NCBI GenBank assembly: GCA_963642455.1
Contig: CAVIGM010000046.1
Span: 1 to 8,715, forward strand
Reading direction: 5' to 3'
Source of the DNA: Crickella sp963642455
Lineage (GTDB): Bacteria > Bacillota > Clostridia > Peptostreptococcales > Anaerovoracaceae
Length of the DNA: 8,715 nt
Shown here: positions 6,668-8,715 of the stretch, one piece after another
How the letters are laid out: the number at the start of each line of letters is the position of its first letter
Numbering within the stretch: the first letter of the stretch is position 1
Notes under the pieces: generated by a model
The model's database searches: none
The model's input: only the letters and a program-made list of their open reading frames with translations
Told to the model about the DNA's origin: nothing
Position numbers and translations under genes: made by a program

Positions 6668-6741
6668 CTCAAGGGAAGCCGCAAGTAACCCGCACTGGCG
6701 CAACCTCAAGGGAAGTCGCAAGTAACCCGCACCGGCGAACA
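6668..6741. repeat. 37-bp tandem repeat, two copies
   Basis: Units begin at 6668 and 6705, each with CTCAAGGGAAG, then GCAAGTAACCCGCAC and GGCG. They differ at only a few bases (GCCGC/GTCGC, CACTGG/CACCGG, unit end). GC content is clearly higher than in the neighbouring toxin gene. The array ends about 85 nt downstream of the toxin stop codon. Confidence 0.85.
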
Positions 6742-6826
6742 CCGCCGAACAATGCAAGGTTGAAACAAGTGCCTGCAAGAAAGTCATGCACAAGCATGGA
6801 TGAATGCACGAAGCTATATCCAGATT

Positions 6827-7744
6827 TCATCGTTCAGGGGAATATGACTCCAGAAAGTCGATTACCTTCTTCAAGGATATGATTGCCTCGTCATAGCTTA
6901 TTGCTTCAAAGATTAATAACGAAGTGATAGTGTTGTAATCATCTTTGTAAACGTTCGTGTCAACAATTTCCTTTAATAGGGCAGGCATGTCTATTGATTC
7001 TTTCGCAGAAAGACAGACTGCTTGAGTCATTCTCTCAATTCTGACTTTTTCATATAATTCTCGCAAATGTTCATCCAATTCTATTTTATCAAGGAGCTTA
7101 TATAAATCATAAATATGTCTTGAATGCTCTGTGATTTTACCTGACAGATAATAATCGGCCAAAGCAAAAATCTTATCAACGAAGGTTCTTTCTGCCGACT
7201 GAACTTTAATCATAAAAGGTGCAAGATTATACTCTGCAATTAACTCGTTATGGCCTTCGTTTACAAGATAGTCATAAATAAGGCTTGCGGCTTTCATCTC
7301 ATAGTTTGGATAAGCCCTTATTTTGACCATCGTTTCTATCTGCAAATGATTCTTTAAACCCGCCTGCATAAAAAGTGAAGGGTATTCAACAAGATAGTTA
7401 TTGAAATCTCTTCTACTTTTTGTTTCATCAAGGTTTGTCAATACTAGGCCTGTAGCCTCAATAGAAGAAACTATGCTCTCTTTTAGCCGCTTTCGTTGTC
7501 CTTCCGACGGTCTAATTTCATACTCAATAGTTAAATCTATATCCTCGGAAAACCTTTTTATAGCCTTATGACATTTAGAAAGAGAAGTTCCACCCCTAAA
7601 TACCAAATCGGGTACAGCCAGAGAAATCTCTCTAAGCACCAATGTCACATAATAGTCTTTTTCTATAATTCCAGGATTAACATCTAAATATTCGGCAGCC
7701 CTTAGAACAACTTGTTCAAATAATTCTACGTTAGTGTGTAACAT
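6827..7744 (-). CDS. AbiEii/AbiGii-family nucleotidyltransferase toxin (type IV TA system)
   Basis: A 305-aa protein with the order of motifs seen in AbiEii nucleotidyltransferases: EKDYY (28-32), FRGGTSLSK (49-57), SEDIDLT (66-72, supplying the metal-binding Asp68 and Asp70), ERTFVDKIFAL (185-195) and RHIYDLYKL (209-217). AbiEii-type toxins are NTP-using nucleotidyltransferases that halt growth and contribute to phage abortive infection; related enzymes add nucleotides to tRNA. All expected polar active-site residues are present and the length is normal, so the gene looks intact. Its ATG lies inside the end of the antitoxin gene (14-nt overlap) with GAGGT (7757-7753) 8 nt upstream, so the two are translationally coupled. 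The DNA is visibly more AT-rich than the metabolic genes on the left, in keeping with horizontal transfer. The exact substrate is not readable. Confidence 0.9.
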   Translation of the reverse strand: MLHTNVELFEQVVLRAAEYLDVNPGIIEKDYYVTLVLREISLAVPDLVFRGGTSLSKCHKAIKRFSEDIDLTIEYEIRPSEGQRKRLKESIVSSIEATGLVLTNLDETKSRRDFNNYLVEYPSLFMQAGLKNHLQIETMVKIRAYPNYEMKAASLIYDYLVNEGHNELIAEYNLAPFMIKVQSAERTFVDKIFALADYYLSGKITEHSRHIYDLYKLLDKIELDEHLRELYEKVRIERMTQAVCLSAKESIDMPALLKEIVDTNVYKDDYNTITSLLIFEAISYDEAIISLKKVIDFLESYSPER

Positions 7745-8351
7745 TGTAAATTACCTCGCTTTCTACCAGGTTCCGTATTGCTTTATCTGGATATGCAGGA
7801 GCATATTTCGTAATATCTTCTTTTGAAATATTGTAGTCCACAATATACTCATTTATAATATTTTTCTTTTCCTCATCTAATGAACAAGCATCAATAATAT
7901 TCATCAATTCAAGAAAAGTAAGTACGGGCGAGTTCTCTTTTGTAATATATACCCGAGGCCTTCTGACGCGCGCTATTTGCGTACCAATCTTGATGTCTCT
8001 AACCTTGGAGGACTCATTGTTCGAATATATTTCGATAACATTAGGAACCTGCGTTGACAAGCCCAACAGATTAAGCAAATAATGCCCCGCGTAGTAACCA
8101 TAAGTATTATCGTTTTGCCCGATATATTTTCTTTCTACTACCTTGATAGGATTGAGTAAACTCGTACCGAGAGAACTCTTCTTTGGAATATAATAAATGC
8201 CCTTTTCAAATCTCTTGATTTCACCGGCTTCGCATAGTCGATTTAATTCCTTGTAAATCCACGGCCTGGAGTAATTCTGAAATCGAATCTCGTTTGACAA
8301 AATAGGTTCGTTATACCCATAATTTTCCAACAATGAATCGTATAAGGTCAT
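7731..8351 (-). CDS. AbiEi-family antitoxin / autorepressor
   Basis: A 206-aa protein with an N-terminal winged-helix region (within about residues 1-60, LYDSLLENYG to FEKGIYYIPK) and a C-terminal AbiEi-like region. It is placed as antitoxin directly upstream of AbiEii. AbiEi proteins bind their own promoter DNA and counter the toxin without forming a stable complex (type IV). Two ATGs are possible. The upstream one at 8360 directly abuts AAGGAG (8366-8361) with no spacing; the one at 8351 has the ideal 9 nt. I therefore prefer 8351, which removes the residues MPF. It has a near-consensus promoter and three operator-like repeats upstream. The family resembles the DUF6088/AbiEi antitoxin group. 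Identity is supported mainly by the partner gene, size and wHTH. Confidence 0.85.
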   Translation of the reverse strand: MTLYDSLLENYGYNEPILSNEIRFQNYSRPWIYKELNRLCEAGEIKRFEKGIYYIPKKSSLGTSLLNPIKVVERKYIGQNDNTYGYYAGHYLLNLLGLSTQVPNVIEIYSNNESSKVRDIKIGTQIARVRRPRVYITKENSPVLTFLELMNIIDACSLDEEKKNIINEYIVDYNISKEDITKYAPAYPDKAIRNLVESEVIYNVTH

Positions 8352-8370
8352 AAATGGCATCTCCTTCGTA

Positions 8371-8430
8371 ATGTAGTTGTCTCTTATATATACTTTGGAT
8401 ACTTCTTATATTGCTTGGATGTTTCTTACA
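8371..8430 (-). promoter_or_regulatory. Three direct repeats over the abiE start site, candidate AbiEi operators
   Basis: On the minus strand, TGTAAGAAACATCCAA (8430-8415), TATAAGAAGTATCCAA (8410-8395) and the more diverged TATAAGAGACAACTAC (8388-8373) recur with starts 20 and 22 nt apart, close to two helical turns. They run from the predicted transcription start through the leader. AbiEi of other systems represses by binding repeats at its promoter, so these are likely the binding sites. Confidence 0.7.
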
Positions 8431-8436
8431 TATTCG

Positions 8437-8465
8437 ATTATACTAATTTTAACCCTAGAGGTCAA
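8437..8465 (-). promoter_or_regulatory. Sigma-A promoter of the AbiE operon
   Basis: TTGACC (8465-8460), a 17-bp spacer and TATAAT (8442-8437) on the minus strand make a near-consensus promoter, with a start near 8430 and a leader of about 80 nt before the antitoxin ATG. Confidence 0.8.
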
Positions 8466-8477
8466 ATATAATATAAC
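8449..8477 (+). promoter_or_regulatory. Possible rightward promoter for the riboswitch transcript
   Basis: TTAACC (8449-8454), a 17-bp spacer and TATAAC (8472-8477) form a moderate match facing right and overlapping the leftward abiE promoter. If used, the transcript would start near 8484 and carry the hairpin at 8511-8533 and the riboswitch. Confidence 0.3.
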
Positions 8478-8510
8478 AGAAACCCGCCGCAAAATACCGC
8501 TTGCAAAATT

Positions 8511-8533
8511 CTAAGGGCGCATGTTACCCTTAG
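8511..8533. other. 7-bp hairpin upstream of the riboswitch
   Basis: CTAAGGG (8511-8517) pairs perfectly with CCCTTAG (8527-8533) around a 9-nt loop. No T tract follows on either strand, so it is not a typical terminator. It may be a protein site or part of the leader of the rightward transcript. Confidence 0.4.
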
Positions 8534-8556
8534 GCTATCCTAATAATCACAACAAC

Positions 8557-8625
8557 CGAATAGGGCAAAGCTGCCAAAAGGCAGTGACGCAAAGCTATAG
8601 GGCCTGAAACTCGCATCTGAGAATC
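8557..8625 (+). promoter_or_regulatory. c-di-GMP-I (GEMM-I) riboswitch-like element, 5' half well matched
   Basis: The order of conserved blocks matches GEMM-I: AGGGCAAA (8562-8569), a 6-bp hairpin GCTGCC-AAAA-GGCAGT (8570-8585), GACGCAAAGC (8586-8595), then GGGCCTGAAA (8600-8609). The V. cholerae Vc2 aptamer has AGGGCAAA, hairpin, GACGCAAAGC and GGCCTAAA in the same order and spacing. The position expected for the guanine-contacting G is G, not the A of cGAMP-binding variants. The terminal loop is AAAA instead of the usual GAAA. The second helix (P3) is not clearly recognisable: only short pairing (CTCG 8610-8613 with CGAG 8625-8628) is seen, and a 31-bp tandem repeat begins within it. The regulated gene would lie to the right, outside the window. 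Confidence 0.7.
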
Positions 8626-8715
8626 GAGCGAACCGCGCGACACACAACAGCGAATTGAGTGAACCGCGCGACACACAACAGCGAATTGAGTGAACCGCTC
8701 GACACGCAATAGCGA
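8621..8715. repeat. 31-bp tandem repeat, three units, continuing past the window end
   Basis: Units start at 8621, 8652 and 8683, and two bases of a fourth are present. Each contains GAGYGAACCGC and CGACACRCAAYAGC. Units 1 and 2 differ at two bases, units 2 and 3 at three. There are no spacers between units, so this is not CRISPR. The period is not a multiple of three, and no frame looks coding. It directly follows the riboswitch-like element. Confidence 0.9.

Larger units (their letters stand above)
6142..6826. other. Repeat-rich intergenic region without a supported gene
   Basis: About 685 bp between the surface protein and the toxin gene. Open frames here (for example 6464-6793 on the minus strand) have no recognisable ribosome site or protein family and are made largely of the DNA repeats listed separately. 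The region contains hairpins, a bidirectional terminator, a palindrome, a long inverted repeat and three distinct tandem repeats. I see no tRNA, transposase or integrase remnant. Confidence 0.7.

Noticed and set aside
6464..6793. 109-codon open frame on the minus strand
   Set aside because: It is built from the intergenic inverted and tandem repeats, has no ribosome site or recognisable family, and repeats with periods of about 61 and 37 bp shift frame.
8511..8533. Hairpin read as a terminator of a rightward or leftward transcript
   Set aside because: The 7-bp stem is perfect but neither side is followed by a T run.
8621..8715. CRISPR array
   Set aside because: The 31-bp units are contiguous with no spacers, and no cas gene is nearby. 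The same applies to the repeats at 6208-6279.

Overview
This window looks like chromosomal DNA from a low-to-moderate GC Bacillota, probably an anaerobic member of the Clostridia. The reasons are strong AGGAGG-type ribosome binding sites, sigma-A type promoters, an ECF-type vitamin transporter S component, an OFA-family carboxylate transporter, a surface protein with a Gram-positive style C-terminal sorting tail, and a c-di-GMP-I-like riboswitch. A narrower placement (for example Eubacteriales Family XIII / Anaerovoracaceae) would be a guess. There are no rRNA or tRNA genes, no CRISPR array and no transposase.

Left part (1-4858), metabolic. A membrane S component of an ECF vitamin transporter (45-593, minus, with its own terminator at 1-34) is divergent from a MocR/GabR-type regulator (725-2149, plus). 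The regulator gene is followed after 3 nt by a fused gene (2153-3457) that joins a complete SurE nucleotidase/phosphatase to a complete isochorismatase-like cysteine hydrolase. A MocR regulator beside an ECF S component suggests a cofactor-salvage locus (vitamin B6, or possibly a nicotinamide/nucleotide precursor). The regulator has Ser where the PLP-binding Lys is expected. An OFA-family MFS transporter follows (3569-4858).

Middle part (4945-6826). A secreted protein with signal peptide, two related extracellular modules and a SPSTA + transmembrane + RKR tail (4945-6141) is followed by about 685 bp without a believable gene. That stretch holds a 31-bp tandem repeat, a bidirectional terminator, a 16-bp perfect palindrome, a 20-bp perfect inverted repeat inside a ~61-bp repeat series, and a 37-bp tandem repeat.

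Right part (6827-8715). A two-gene AbiE-type (type IV) toxin-antitoxin operon on the minus strand (AbiEi antitoxin, AbiEii nucleotidyltransferase toxin, overlapping by 14 nt) has a near-consensus promoter whose start site and leader are covered by three direct repeats, probably autorepressor sites. Behind it, facing rightwards out of the window, is a sequence that closely matches the 5' half of a c-di-GMP-I (GEMM) riboswitch. It runs straight into a second, unrelated 31-bp tandem repeat that continues past the window end. The toxin-antitoxin genes look more AT-rich than the left-hand genes and sit between two repeat-rich intergenic zones, which fits an acquired cassette.
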